Source: Anthostomella pinea | Taxonomy: Eukaryota > Ascomycota > Sordariomycetes > Xylariales > Xylariaceae | NCBI GenBank assembly: GCA_963556695.1 | Contig: CAUWAG010000003.1 | Location: forward strand, 3,162,001 to 3,226,000 | DNA: 64,000 nucleotides | Direction: 5' to 3' | In this document: positions 1-13,200 of the stretch, piece by piece | How the letters are laid out: each line of letters opens with the position of its first letter | Position numbering within the stretch: position 1 is the first letter of the stretch | Notes under the pieces: model-generated | Database searches by the model: none | What the model was told of the DNA's origin: nothing | Seen by the model: only the letters and a program-made list of their open reading frames with translations | Program-made: the position numbers and the translations under genes

Positions 1-1143
1 TCCCGTCTCTCAGTGGTCAACCTGTGGTGTAACCGATGGTTCGTCGATAGCGTCGAGCGGACCCCTGTTTCTTACGATTATCTTCCCCTCTTGAGAAGGT
101 CGAGATGCATCTCGACTGGACGGATCACGGATGAGGCTGAACGATGCTACAGTAGCAAGCTGACCTGTGCTGAATCATTATCAACGATGGTGTGTGATAG
201 CCGCAACGCTTGTTGCCGACGGCTGCGCGAGTTGATGTGAACGAGGGATTTCTAGGTTTCCCAGATAAGATTTCCCCGACATTTTCCCTCACTGCCTAGC
301 CAACGCCCAACTTTGTGACCCGCCACAACCTGGTTATACTGGTCACACATCATTGGCTGGTGGAAGGATCCCTCCACATCCCGCGCCATCCACACGCAAT
401 CCTCTGTGCCTCTCCGCCTCCTCTTCTCTTCCACGTGCTCGTCCTCCCGAGTCCTGATAACCTTCAACTTCCCCATCCCGCGCGTTCCTACGGTTACGGG
501 CGCTGCGTGCTGCGTAATAATCCGTCGTCAGCCCCTCCTGAAACGCAACCAATACACTTACATACCTATCTATCTCGTACATTAGTCAGATAGATACCCT
601 TGCATATTATCGCTCATACAAACCCATACAGTAGTGTTTTATTATGATTGTCGTCCCCAGGATCACTGTATTGTCGTCTTGTCTCTTCTCCATCATTGCC
701 CCGAATTCTTCCTCAATGACCAACAATTGATGAAAGACGGTGTCGACCTTGGAAGTCTGGAAGTGGGTGTCAACTGTCTTGATGTCATTCGGTCGCAATC
801 GTTGATTTCCCGGCTTTCCGGCCCACCTTGGCTCCCGACAACCCGAGTCGGCTCACCTCCACCTCATATCAACTTACTTGGTCCTTGAGATATTCCGAGA
901 TTACCATCGCCCATCATCAATCTCCCGTCACCTCCTGACACCCTTCTCCCTCCAACCTGCCCGTGTTCTGTTCCGATGCATGCGATTCGGTGAACCTCTC
1001 GCGGCCGTTTGCGAGCTACTTGAACGCCCTCGGTCGCACCTACTAGACTGACCTTGACCTATCTCTGTGCACGAGTAGGTACAGGTATATACCTCCTATT
1101 ATACGTATCCTCTGTATACGTATAATAAATACAGTGGCGCACG
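1..1143. other. Upstream intergenic region
   Basis: No convincing gene. Short open frames here have no recognisable family, low-complexity composition and no splice-consistent extension. The stretch just before the gene starting at 1144 (about 900-1130) is rich in pyrimidine runs and short AT blocks (TATACGTATAATAAATA near 1120-1135), as expected of a fungal promoter and 5' leader. I see no repeats or RNA gene. Confidence 0.5.
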
Positions 1144-2613
1144 ATGGCTTCGTTGCAGACAATGTCGGCGTCGGCATTTGGGTCACATGGCCGGCGAAAT
1201 AAAGTTAGCAAGCCGCGGGCTAAGGGCGCCGTCGTCAAGCCCATCCTCAAGAAGATCCAGTCGCAGTCGCGATCGCAGTCGGAGCAGAGCTCGTTGGACC
1301 TGGACAGAGGCTGGCACGGGCAGGGCGGCGAACAGCACTACCGAGGCAATGGTGGTGGTTGGGGAACAGGTGCAGGTGCAGGTGCAGAGGGAGGGCTCTA
1401 TCAGGAGCAGCAGGCCATCAGTGAGGCGGCGGTAGTATCGTCGAGCAACAACAGATCGGGACGGTATAACCACTCGCGCTCCATCAGCGGCACAAGCCAC
1501 GTCTCCCACGTCTCCCACGTCTCGGTCGCAACATCCAACAGCAGCAACGGTTTTGTGCACCCCTTCCAGCAGATGCCACGAAACTCGACCCCGCCGTTAT
1601 CGCTGTCGTACGCGCCGTCGATGACTTCCTTCGTCGACAGCCGCGACTACTCGCCCACCACAATCACCGAAGACGACAACCAATACAGTCACCGTCACCA
1701 CCAGCAACCTACCTTGCCTATGAGTAACTCCCATTCAGCTTCGCACTCGCAACCGAGCTTGGGCCTCCGCCGCCCGTCACTGGCCAGCCAGCGCACCTCG
1801 TCCTTCAGCGACACTCGCACCGCCAACCCTCATCCTCCACCTCCGCTGAGAATCAACACCTCGCGCACTACTTCGTCCACCACCCCCGCGCAATCCTCAC
1901 GACTCGTCAATGTCTCCAGTCGTTCCGACCTCTACCTCGACCGCACTTCCGACTCGCCCACAGCATTGGTACCACCATCGACCTCTGTAGCGCCCATGTC
2001 TCCACTACGAACCTCGTTGGACGCAGGCGGCTTCCGATTGCGAGCCAAATCCGACCTCGACACTGCCACGCGCGCCGAACACCTCCGCGAAGCACGCCTC
2101 AAGTTTGAGCGAAAGGAACGCGCCAAAGATGAGAAGTATGCGCGCGAAGAGATCAAGCGCCGCGAACGTGCCGACAACAAACGCGCACAAGAACAGGAGA
2201 GGCATGCTGTGCTGGCGCGCAAGGAACAGCTAGCAGTCCAGGCCCGAGAAGAGGCTGCCGAGCTAGAGGAGGCCATGCTGCGCAGGGGACACGACAGAAA
2301 GATCAGCATCGCCAGCAGCGGGCGTCCCAGCCTAGCCATGTCCCGACCGAGCCTCTCCCACGTCCGAACTAGCACGTCGCGCAAGAGCACCATGACGCCT
2401 CAGCTGGTCCAGTCGGAGAAGTTCGCCGCGAGCAACTACGACAGTACCGACCCGCTCAGTCCGCCTGCCTTTGGCGACGAGGCTGGAGGCGCCCAGGGAG
2501 TCGTCTTCCAGACCGCGAAGCGCAAGAACTCGGCCAAGAAGAAGACCCAGAGCACCTGGAACATGTTCATTCTGTGGTTGAGGACCAAACTGCTGCGGGT
2601 GGGCAAGCACTAG
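1144..2613 (+). CDS. Ser-rich coiled-coil protein, unknown function
   Basis: Single-exon gene of 489 residues. I do not recognise a named domain. The N-terminal 300 residues are low complexity (Ser, Gln, Gly, His) with a short repeat in which His-Val-Ser is iterated around residues 120-128 (DNA repeat near 1498-1530). Residues about 310-385 are a strongly charged Lys/Arg/Glu/Ala stretch predicted to form a long coiled coil. The extreme C-terminus is different: a compact Trp/Leu/Arg segment beginning STWNMF and ending LLRVGKH, which looks like a conserved amphipathic or membrane-proximal tail. The first in-frame ATG follows an AT-rich leader and is the natural start. Codon use is GC-ending like its neighbours, which supports a real gene. 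Related proteins are generally annotated as hypothetical in filamentous ascomycetes. Function is unknown. Confidence 0.8.
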   Translation: MASLQTMSASAFGSHGRRNKVSKPRAKGAVVKPILKKIQSQSRSQSEQSSLDLDRGWHGQGGEQHYRGNGGGWGTGAGAGAEGGLYQEQQAISEAAVVSSSNNRSGRYNHSRSISGTSHVSHVSHVSVATSNSSNGFVHPFQQMPRNSTPPLSLSYAPSMTSFVDSRDYSPTTITEDDNQYSHRHHQQPTLPMSNSHSASHSQPSLGLRRPSLASQRTSSFSDTRTANPHPPPPLRINTSRTTSSTTPAQSSRLVNVSSRSDLYLDRTSDSPTALVPPSTSVAPMSPLRTSLDAGGFRLRAKSDLDTATRAEHLREARLKFERKERAKDEKYAREEIKRRERADNKRAQEQERHAVLARKEQLAVQAREEAAELEEAMLRRGHDRKISIASSGRPSLAMSRPSLSHVRTSTSRKSTMTPQLVQSEKFAASNYDSTDPLSPPAFGDEAGGAQGVVFQTAKRKNSAKKKTQSTWNMFILWLRTKLLRVGKH

Positions 2614-3356
2614 TCCCCAATCATCGACAGACAGTTCTGGACGTACGGAATTTCCCTTCGGCTACCCAGTCTCTCGATCCCCCATACCAATAGGCATTCT
2701 GCTCAGGCAAGACGCTGGCGCAGCATTACAAGCAATGAGATCGGTGTAATCTCCCAAGATACCCCCTACATACCCGCGTTGACACCACAGCGCATTCCTC
2801 GGAAGGGACAACATGGAACCTGCGTACGGTGCTCTGCATCAATCATACGCATACAACATACACGGCATGGTCAGCATTCACGACTGGGATACACGAAATG
2901 ACACAGGAACGGCGTTTCTGCATACAGGTGTTGGACACGGATTGGCTTTCTGCATTTTGGATTCCCCTGCCCCTGCCGAACAGGCACGCCGGGAGCGAAT
3001 GAAGTTCATGATTTAGGCTCGGGTTTGGTTCACTTTCCATTACAGTCATTCGGCTGGACACGCATGGATGAGCGGCCTCAGTGCATTTTAAGATACCAAG
3101 AGGAGAGCTAAAAGCCAATGTGAGGGCAGTGGAGGTTTTTCGATTCTTCAGCATGGTGTTGGCGATTGGATGCTGGGGTTTGGATGCTCTGCCGCGGGAT
3201 TATTGGCTGACGATGCGTCTACATAGGAGAGGTACATAGCCATTCCACACACAAGCAAAGAAGAGTCTTCCGAATATCACACTGTATCATGTGATGCCGT
3301 CCAAATGTCCATCAGTCACACGAGCCCTGGCCCTGACAAGTGAACGCCGGCTCATG
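2614..3356. other. Convergent intergenic region
   Basis: This separates the 3' end of the plus-strand coiled-coil gene from the 3' end of the minus-strand small gene at 3357-3666. It should hold both 3' UTRs. A 67-codon frame at 2813-3016 shows no family resemblance and overlaps unrelated frames on the other strand. I regard it as noise. Confidence 0.5.
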
Positions 3357-3666
3357 CTACCCCTTCTTCGCGACGGCTCCGATATCATGATACGGCTCGT
3401 CCTTCATGTCCTGGGCCGCCCACCGGTCGAGGGTCCCACCAGTCTCTTGGCCAGTAGCCTCTTGCCCGGCAGACTGAGGCGTATCTTTTTCCTGTCCGCG
3501 GTGCTTGCCTTCCCAGGGTCGACCGAGTTGATGGACCTGCTGGTCTACCTGGTGGCTCGCTTCGGGGCTGCGGTCTAGTCCGCTGGATCTGGCCTGTGGG
3601 TTGGTGTTAGTTTGGGTGTTTTCCTCGATGTGTGGATGGGGGGTTGCTTGCTGGTACCTGGCTCAT
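3357..3666 (-). CDS. Small two-exon conserved-type protein (about 81 aa)
   Basis: Spliced minus-strand gene not visible as one open frame. Exon 1 (3658-3666) encodes only Met-Ser-Gln. The intron (3594-3657, 64 bp) starts GTACC and ends CCACAG. Exon 2 (3357-3593) continues in frame as ARSSGLDRSP and ends DMKDEPYHDIGAVAKKG before a TAG. The predicted 81-residue protein is hydrophilic, rich in Gln, His, Gly and Glu, with no signal peptide or membrane segment. The DEPYHDIGAVAKKG tail has the look of a conserved C-terminus rather than a random frame. The competing 105-codon frame at 3575-3892 is Pro/Ser-rich and runs across the proposed splice sites, so I reject it. The tiny first exon makes the start the least certain part. 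Function unknown; it may be a stress- or conidiation-type small protein, but that is a guess. Confidence 0.6.
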
Positions 3667-4757
3667 CTTGAGTGCAGTTGGAGGCTTGGGTGAAGTTGGA
3701 GGCTTTGGGAGGGTTGGTCGAGGGTCTCTCATGTCCCGGCTTCGGTGCTTTGAGGTCGAGCTGGGCTGGACTTCTCTTATAAGTCTGAGGTCTGTTCTTC
3801 CCGTCGGGTTGCTGGTGTAGGGGATGAGGTAAAGAAGGTCCGGGCAGAAAAGGAGAGTCCGAGGAGCGTGTCTTTATAGACGATGAGAACATCGCGCCTT
3901 GGTGTGATTCCTACTGGGCTCTCTCTTTGACCTTGGTCCTGAGGCAAATTGGCCGCGGAGCCGCTGGATATTCATCTCGGAGCATGCCCTTGTCTCTTGA
4001 CTGTGAGCATGTACTGGCTACATCCAATGTATGCTCTCCTCGCCTCGACACCGCAGGCCTGAGCGGGCTCCTGGCGAGCTCTGGGTATCCGGTACACATG
4101 GCGAGTGAGCTGTTGGCAGGCAACATTGACGACACTACCTAACGCACGACGTCGAACCCCCTGCCTCCACACACAAAAACCCGACGGCTGAGAATGTGCA
4201 TCGTCTTGTCGTCGGCGCCGAGCGCCAATCATATGTCTGTCGTCTGTCGTCAGCCAAGAGGGCCAATCATATTTCGAGCAGTTACCCTTGCGGATTTGCC
4301 CGGAAGCCTCATTTTGGGCCCCCCCCCCGATATGCTCATTATCATTCTCATTTTGGGTCCCCTTCATTTTCGCTTAGCCTTATTACCTAGGTTCCAATTG
4401 CTTGCCGGTCCTTTACCTTCCTTACCTATATATACCTAGGTACGTCATCAGCCATTGCCTTCGACTCCGGGGTGCGTACACATTGTCTCGAGCTCGGGCA
4501 CGATTTACATCACTTCGGGATACCCTGTGGTCATTAGTCGTTGCTCCTTAAATTCCAGCATAGTCATCCATATCACCATGTCTGCCATTCCCTTACCACA
4601 TCTCAACCTGGCCAGTCCGAGGTAACTTGGGCAGCGACCAAGTTGCCAACTCCGGTATGGATGACCATAGAATGGCCGGCTACTAGGGAGGTCACTGGTC
4701 AAGTCTAAGAGCGAGATACAGAGCACTAGGGCAAGACAGGTGTAGCTAATGTTGACG
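3667..4757. other. Gene-poor region with a C10 run and short direct repeat
   Basis: No supported gene. Frames on both strands are similar in length and lack family features. At 4319-4328 there is a run of ten C. The phrase CTCATTTTGGGYCCCC occurs twice, around 4310-4325 and 4347-4362, as a short direct repeat separated by about 20 bp. AT-rich motifs (TATATATACCTAGGTA near 4430-4442) follow. Confidence 0.45.
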
Positions 4758-4841
4758 ATGTCGAGCACTATGTCCAGCACTATGTCCAGCACTATGTCCA
4801 GCACTATGTCCAGCACTATGTCCAGCACTATGTCGAGCACT
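4758..4841. repeat. 12-bp tandem repeat, 7 units
   Basis: Seven head-to-tail copies of ATGTCCAGCACT. The first and last copies read ATGTCGAGCACT and the five inner copies are identical. Because the unit is a multiple of three, frames stay open on both strands through the array: Met-Ser-Ser-Thr repeats on plus, and a hydrophobic Asp-Ile-Val-Leu repeat on minus. This is a minisatellite. The flanking frames have no recognised coding sequence, so I do not call a protein here. Confidence 0.9.
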
Positions 4842-4910
4842 ATGTCGACCATTACCAGAGACCAGATATCACAGATCAATGTCGCCGCCATGGGCGGTAA
4901 GTTAGTGGGA

Positions 4911-5766
4911 ATTCGTATTATTTCGTTCTATCTAGCGGGATCTCCTTGGTCTTCTTCTTCTTGTCACCTCCCTCGTCACTGGGTCTCTTTGAGAGACCAT
5001 CCATAGTTGAAGAGAACAACCCCATTGGCATTCATGGCGCTTCCAGGCAAGGCTGAGGCCCGGTGCCGCTCGAGGTGTTGTCGAAGGGCTGCTGGTCCTC
5101 GATGGTGTTGCCACAACCGGGCCAGAGACACATGAGGTTCTGATCAGCTATGGAGCTGATCCCAACTGGTTTTCCATTGTGGACACGGCACTCCTAGCCG
5201 CAACAACGAACACTCCATGGCGACAAACTCTCCCAAGATCTGCACCACCTTTTCGAAACTGCCGTCAAAGCCGCCCTGGTAGACAGCGAGCTTGGCGGAG
5301 AGCTGCTGTACAATGCCCTGACATCAGAGAGCGAGGTTGGGCTTGCTATCCTTGCAGGTTGTCTCTTGCGGAAGCTTGTATAGTCGATTTGAGGCTTGCT
5401 TTGTAAGGTGGTGATGATCGAGGATGATTGCGTTGCAGTTTGGTTGCTAAGGAGCCTTTTATATTTGTTCCTTTTCAGGGCAATCAGGACGTGGTCGCCA
5501 CTGTTTGCTATCGGCGGTTGTGGGAACTGATAATATTTCGTTCTATCTGACCGGGTTGTCCATGGTCTTCTTCGTTTTGTCGCCTCCATCGTCATTGGTG
5601 GCAGCGCGCTTGTCTAAGGGAGCTATGGTTGCAGGTTGTTTTTTCGGAAGCTTGTGTACTTGATGTGTGGTTTGGCTTGTAAAGCGGTGATGATTGAAGA
5701 GGGCTGTGTAGCGTTGTGGTTGCTGAGAAGCCTTAGAGGTTTGTTTTTCTTCGAGGCCGTCAGGAA
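4911..5766 (+). pseudogene. Decayed, internally duplicated gene fragment, possibly ankyrin-type
   Basis: Two segments each occur twice as diverged copies: segment B at about 4911-4993 and 5524-5599, and segment A at about 5357-5500 and 5629-5766. In the right-hand unit B and A are only about 30 bp apart, whereas about 360 bp separate them in the left-hand unit. Read on the plus strand, the left spacer (about 5060-5380) encodes stretches with protein-like hydrophobic periodicity. One phrase (EVLISYGADPNW, near 5130-5170) resembles an ankyrin-repeat turn, and another (HHLFETAVKAALVDSE) follows in a shifted frame. Stops and frame changes interrupt both strands, so no intact gene exists. Ankyrin origin is an inference from one motif. 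Minus-strand frames across the A copies are also open, so the original coding strand is not certain. Confidence 0.35.
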
Positions 5767-7069
5767 ACTGTCCTCACTGTCTGAGGCCAATTTGATTAAG
5801 TATGTCCCGGGGTAAGGTGGGTGAAGGTCTGTTCTGGGTTTCACCCACCTCGCCGTTGGGCAATGTCCTTCTCCTATAATCGTATATCATCCGTCTTTTT
5901 GTCGGCCCTGCGAACGCCGGGCAAACCCCCAATCCACTTAATGTCCTCCCTGGCCACCAACCCCTATACGATGTGGAAGTGTGTCACCGCACCAGTGTTT
6001 CTGCTGTGATGCTGGGCGGTCTGGCCGCCGGATTGCTGAAAAGGGGAGCAGGACGTGCACGCTGCTCCTCCTCTTTCGTTTCCATATCTGACATCTTAGC
6101 TGATGTCTCCGCCATGCTGCTGGTGAGCTAGGCTGTAGAAGTCGATGAGCCAGTCGCGCGTGAAGTTAGGCATGGTAGAGGATAGTTCTTGTAGCATAGT
6201 GAATAGGCGTTAAGGAGGCAGGTGGCAATCGTTCTGGCGGAAGAGGGGGTGAGAATTGCGGCGGTGGCGGAAGGTGAGGTCTATTCTGAAGGAAGAAGAA
6301 AAAGCGAGAGACGAAGACTAGAGTTTGTAACGGGGAAGGGTAAATAATGTTACTGGTACCTACCATGCAATTACTAGTACCTCTGAATAGATTACTACCT
6401 TAGCGTCGTCACAGTGTTACAGTGAGTCGTATAAATACGGTCAATTTCCCACTCAATCCAGAAGGAGTGGCAACAATTCTCTTAAATTTTCTGGCAACCA
6501 GTCTTAAAAAAATGGAAGTGTGAGGATTGTGGTGGCAGTATGGTGGCAGTCAGGGAGGCTGCCAGCTGACAAGGGGTCAGGCAGGCACCTTGGCAGAATA
6601 AAGGGATGGAAGCACCAGGAAAGGTGGCTTTCATGGGTGATAGACAAGGGATCTTTGGCTGGAGGATCAATGGATGGGTACACCTTTGTATTTTGGTGTG
6701 TATTTAGTACTAGATTGGTCCCCCAGACCCATGGATAGAAAACGCAACGCAATAGACCGATCATCACTCCCATGTTCTGACTCTGATGATCCGATAGGAA
6801 GGAACATATGCGGCTTGATCTTATCGAGAGGCACAAATTAATAAGAGGTGACAAAAAGGAGCAGCTTAATCGTATTGGTAGCAGATACACTGGATGTGAA
6901 CCGCAAAGACACGGCAAATATACGACTCTTTGGCGTTATACGTTTGGATAACTTAGGGGAATTGTTGCCACTCCTAGTAACTAGGATACGACGGTAAGGT
7001 AGTACTCCCCCCGAGCTTACTGGTACTGCGAAAGCAATTACTGGTACCGTTATCGCGCTGCCTTCGCCC
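5767..7069. other. Gene-poor, AT-leaning intergenic DNA
   Basis: No gene supported. The region has purine-rich stretches (6235-6310), the phrase TTACTGGTACC or TTACTAGTACC recurring near 6351-6380 and again at about 7018-7048, and many short frames that do not resemble proteins. The recurring GGTACC-type motif anticipates the 21-bp arrays that follow. Confidence 0.4.
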
Positions 7070-7151
7070 GTACCGGTAATCTTGTCTGCCGTACCGGTGA
7101 TCTTGTCTGCCATACCGGTGATTTTGCTTGCTGTACCGGTAATCTTTAAGG
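7070..7151. repeat. 21-bp tandem repeat array 1
   Basis: About 3.9 copies of a 21-bp unit beginning GTACCGGTRATCTTGTCTGCC, starting at 7070, 7091, 7112 and 7133 (the last partial). Each unit carries the palindromic core TACCGGTA or a one-base variant. The minus strand reads as a seven-residue repeat (ITGTADK) in one frame. Confidence 0.85.
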
Positions 7152-7242
7152 TCCATTTTAAGAGAGAAGGAAGAAAAGGAGAAAAAGAGAGACGGGAACC
7201 TGAGTCTGCGACGGCAGGAGGGACGAGGGCAGCGCGATGGCG

Positions 7243-7305
7243 GTACCGGTGAACTTGTTTGCCGTACTGAGGATCTTGTTTGTTGTACTGGTAATCTTGT
7301 TTGCC
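7243..7305. repeat. 21-bp tandem repeat array 2
   Basis: Three copies (7243, 7264, 7285) of the same 21-bp unit found at 7070-7151, more diverged (GTACCGGTGAACTTGTTTGCC, GTACTGAGGATCTTGTTTGTT, GTACTGGTAATCTTGTTTGCC). About 90 bp of unrelated purine-rich DNA separates the arrays. The two arrays lie in different minus-strand frames, which argues against a single coding repeat protein. Confidence 0.8.
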
Positions 7306-8173
7306 AGAACGGCAGTGGGCCCGATTAAGATTAGTAGTGTGAGAGCCCCGTATCGGTGATTGATCGGATGAGGACGGCAACAGAGGCGGCGGCGAGAAGG
7401 TCGGTAAAGTCTCAGGTTGGAATGGCGAATCACGCCTGTTGGACAAGAAGGTCGGTGATGGCCCGCGTGAGAATGGCGAATCACGCCCGTTGGTTGGTAA
7501 GGCTGGATGTTTGCTCTTAGAATGTCCGTGTTTTGCTCTTAGGAGGATAAATATATTGTTCAGATGGTCACGCGTGTGTAAAGTTTACATGGCGGCAGCC
7601 TCAGGAGGACTCAGGGTTGCCGTGTTAGGAGTACCCTGGGGAATGGCCATGTTTTTTTAGGCGGCCTGAGGCACCTATGTTTACTGAATAGCTGGCTAGA
7701 ATTATACACGGCACTGGCTTTGAACTTCTTTGCCTCTAGGAGTGTAGCGGCTGCTCATGGGCCTTGAGATCGGTCCTTTCAAGGCATTCAAAGTCAAGGG
7801 CGGTCTCAAAAGGGGCTTCTATAGTGTACTATGCTTGTATGCCGGATGGTTCTACTCAGCTGGAATAGGCTTCATATGTAAGCAGGCTAAAATGTAGGTT
7901 CATAGTCATTAGAGCATGTATCAATCAAATCAAGTCAAAGCAATGAGACCAGTGAGAATGAAAGCTTGCTTGCTGAATCGCTCAAGTCAATTTTCTCTAT
8001 AGGAAAAAGGGGGAACCGGATCCTAGCTCTAGCAAATCCCCCACACCATCAGGCTATCATAACGCACGGTTTCCATTCCACACGGGTGGTATTCACCCTC
8101 ATAGCAGCCAGACCAACGAAAATCCTCATAGTCTACCCTTACCCCTATCCCGGGCACTACCATCCCCGAGCAG
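7306..8173. other. Downstream flank of the epimerase gene
   Basis: No gene recognised. The near-identical phrase GAGAATGGCGAATCACGCCYGTTGG occurs at about 7418-7441 and 7465-7491 as a short direct repeat. The segment 7930-8173 should contain the 3' UTR of the minus-strand gene ending at 8174. Confidence 0.4.
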
Positions 8174-10296
<2,123 letters not shown>

Positions 10297-13200
10297 CTAT
10301 TCACGACCTCGCGCTTCCGCCTGGTAGAGCTCTCTCTTTATGTCCATGAACATGTCCTCGATCTTGTACACTTGTTCTCGGGACAATTCTGCTGTGCGCA
10401 GCCCTTCGAGTCCGTTCCGGAGGGAGCCCAGGATCGTCTCCATGGCTGACTTCACCGGCGGCGGCGCTGTTGCCTCGCCTTCAGCCTCGCCTGGCGCCAT
10501 TGTAGGTACTGTCTCCACCATTCCTTCCATGTGTTCGTCTTCATCCTCATCCACCACTTCGCCTGATGCCGCCGCACCTGTAGCACTGGGAGATAAAGCT
10601 GTGTCCACCACTTCCTTCGTTGCAAGCTCTGCCTCGGACTGCTGGGACGCTTCTGTGATTAACTGGAGGTTCACCGCCGCAGTGTCGCCGTCCGTGTCGG
10701 AATCCTCATCCATGTGGGAAGGCTCCGGCGCAACAACTTCTTCTAGGCCAGGTCGCTGGTCAGGCAAGGGCCGTGGGTGTTTGGAAGGAGTAGCCTTGTC
10801 CGGTCCATCCATCTCTTCCATTGCCCTATCCATCTCAACTGACATCCCTTCCGTCATCTGAGATGGTTTATCGCCCTTAGCTGTTGTTGCTTGGCTATCC
10901 GCCATAGCGTCGACATCCTCGGCTGCGGCGTACTTGCCATGCCTTCGCTTCTTGCTGGCCGAGTCCTGCTTCTTCTCCGAACTCCGCTTTCGCTTCTTCC
11001 TGGATTTCCTGACTGATGATTGAGAATCGTCCACTTCCGCAGAGCTTGATGTCATGCCAGGAGAGGAGCCCCGTTCTTCATCCTGAGTACTGACAGTGAT
11101 GCACTCCAGAGTCTGCGCGCCCTCTACACGCGGCTTTTCGGGGGATGCCGTGTCGTAACGTGGGAGTGGCGAGCACTTTCTAGAATCCAGCTCAACCACG
11201 AGACGTGCCATACTTCGCTCTTCGCCGTCGCTAATCTCAAACGAACGATCCTTGGCTTGAGGGGTTATTGCCACAGTCTGGCCAGCGTTCGAAGCCTTCG
11301 CGGCTTTGTTGCGAAGTACCCGGGGTGTGCGAGGGATAGGACTTGTCGGAGCATCAACAAAGACTTCGCTGTCTGATTTGGGCGTGTCTTGCGTCTTGGG
11401 TTGGCGACCAGACTGGGGAGAAGTCGTGGGTTCTTTGGTTATGACTGGTTCATGCTGGGCCAAGACAATCTCAGGGTTCGCCAAGCTGCTCTGGGGCTCG
11501 TCTTCTGTACCCTTGTTGGTAGGTAGGAAGGCCCCTTCACTAGGTGCCTGCTCCATGGTAATGTCCTGCGCCTCGGCGTCATTATGTTCTGCAGGATGGT
11601 TGATACGATTAGCCAGCTGCTGCTTTGACGTGGGAGAACCAGAAATCGGCGAAGACGTTATTGGGTAACCCTCCAGAATGCTGTTGCTTCTGGCGCGCGA
11701 TTTCATCTCGGCGAGCAGGTTTCGACGTGGCTCAGGTGGCGATGAAGATATATCGTCCGTCATCTCATGATCATCATCAACAATAGAAGCTTGACCGCGC
11801 CGGGGCGTTGGTGTAGAAGACACATAATTCTCAAACCCATGTTTGGCCTTGGGGGTCGCGGCATCTTCTTGCTGCGGCGTCACCTTTGACTGTCGAGGGG
11901 ACGAGTGAGAGGCATGGGCATTGGCTTTGTCTTTCTCCGCACTGCACCGTATGCCAGGGAAAAGCGCTGAATTCTCTTGTTGCCTTTCACGGACTTCTCT
12001 CTGCCGTTCTGTCAAAACTTGTGATTCCACTTGGTTTTTCGTCGGTGATGACGCAATAGGGGCGAACTGTATCTGAGAATCGTCATGGCGAAGGCGAGGT
12101 GTCGCGCTACGTCTAGCCGACTTGGGCCGAGAAGGATTGGGTGTCCTGGACCGCCGTGTCAGAGGCAAGGATGGCTGGACAGATGCAGGAGTCCCTGATC
12201 GTCTGGATGATGAAGGCTGCGGTGTCGTCCGTCGGCTCTTCTTGGATGATGACAGGTTGAAGATGCCTAGATCATCCTGGGATTCGATAAAGGATGGCTC
12301 TTGCCCACCAGACTCGTAACTCGACACATCCAGACCGGGTAGTGCGATATCGGCGTAAGGCAGGAGAGAAAGGAGTACGGCCTTGAGCGACTCTGGGTAT
12401 TGGACTTCATCCACATGTTCAAAAGCTCGGTTCCATAGGGCTATGACAGTGTTAACTGTGTGCCGGTGTTTGGATTTGAACGCCGAACAAAGCAGCAGCT
12501 CGATAGCATCAAGTTCGAAATTCTCCAGGGCAGCATCCACGAAAAGACCGCAGATACGATCCCACAGATTTTTGACCTGTTCGTGTTAGTTACCCCACAG
12601 GAGATGTAGGAGGGGCGAGAACGTACAGCTTCGAAGACCTCGGGGCATTGCTTGCTGCTGTATCGGCCATCCGCGTCTTGAATCCACAGACCTAGCCCGT
12701 GCTGAATTTGGACTAGCGATTTGAAGACGAGGACTTGGCTGCATCGCACGAGGAAGCCGGTAACCTCTGTAAGGAGGGGCACCACAACCTCGGCATGGTT
12801 AGCTCGGTCAAGTTGAACATACGATGTCTCGAGAAGACGGTTCGTGAGTCGGTACAGGTTATCAAATGGGTCGATCGAAGGTGATCTAGACCCAGCGACC
12901 GAAGTACCCCACAAACGCCGTCGAGCAGCATCAAGTGCCTGACGATCTCGAGGTTGCTTGGCGGCAGATAGCAACTCGATGCCGCTTTTGAGGGTGTTGA
13001 AAGGAACGGGTGTATCGTCTGCAGGGAAGCTCTCCAGAACTATCTTGGCCAAGGGTTCCACAACTGCAATGGAATAACCAGCCTCGCCGGCCTCTTCTGT
13101 AGCTCTGGTGCTGAGCATTTGGAAAAGTGACAACCATTGATCCCAGGGGAGATTTGGTGTGCACTTTATCCCTCGTTCCAGGTGCTTCACGATCTCGCGG

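Noticed and set aside
3575..3892. 105-codon minus-strand frame, Pro/Ser/Lys-rich
   Set aside because: It reads through the splice sites of the better two-exon model at 3357-3666, and its text is low-complexity with no conserved block.
6838..7446. 202-codon minus-strand frame with ITGTADK repeats
   Set aside because: The open frame is a by-product of the 21-bp repeat. The two arrays fall in different frames of the same ORF, so it is unlikely to be a protein.
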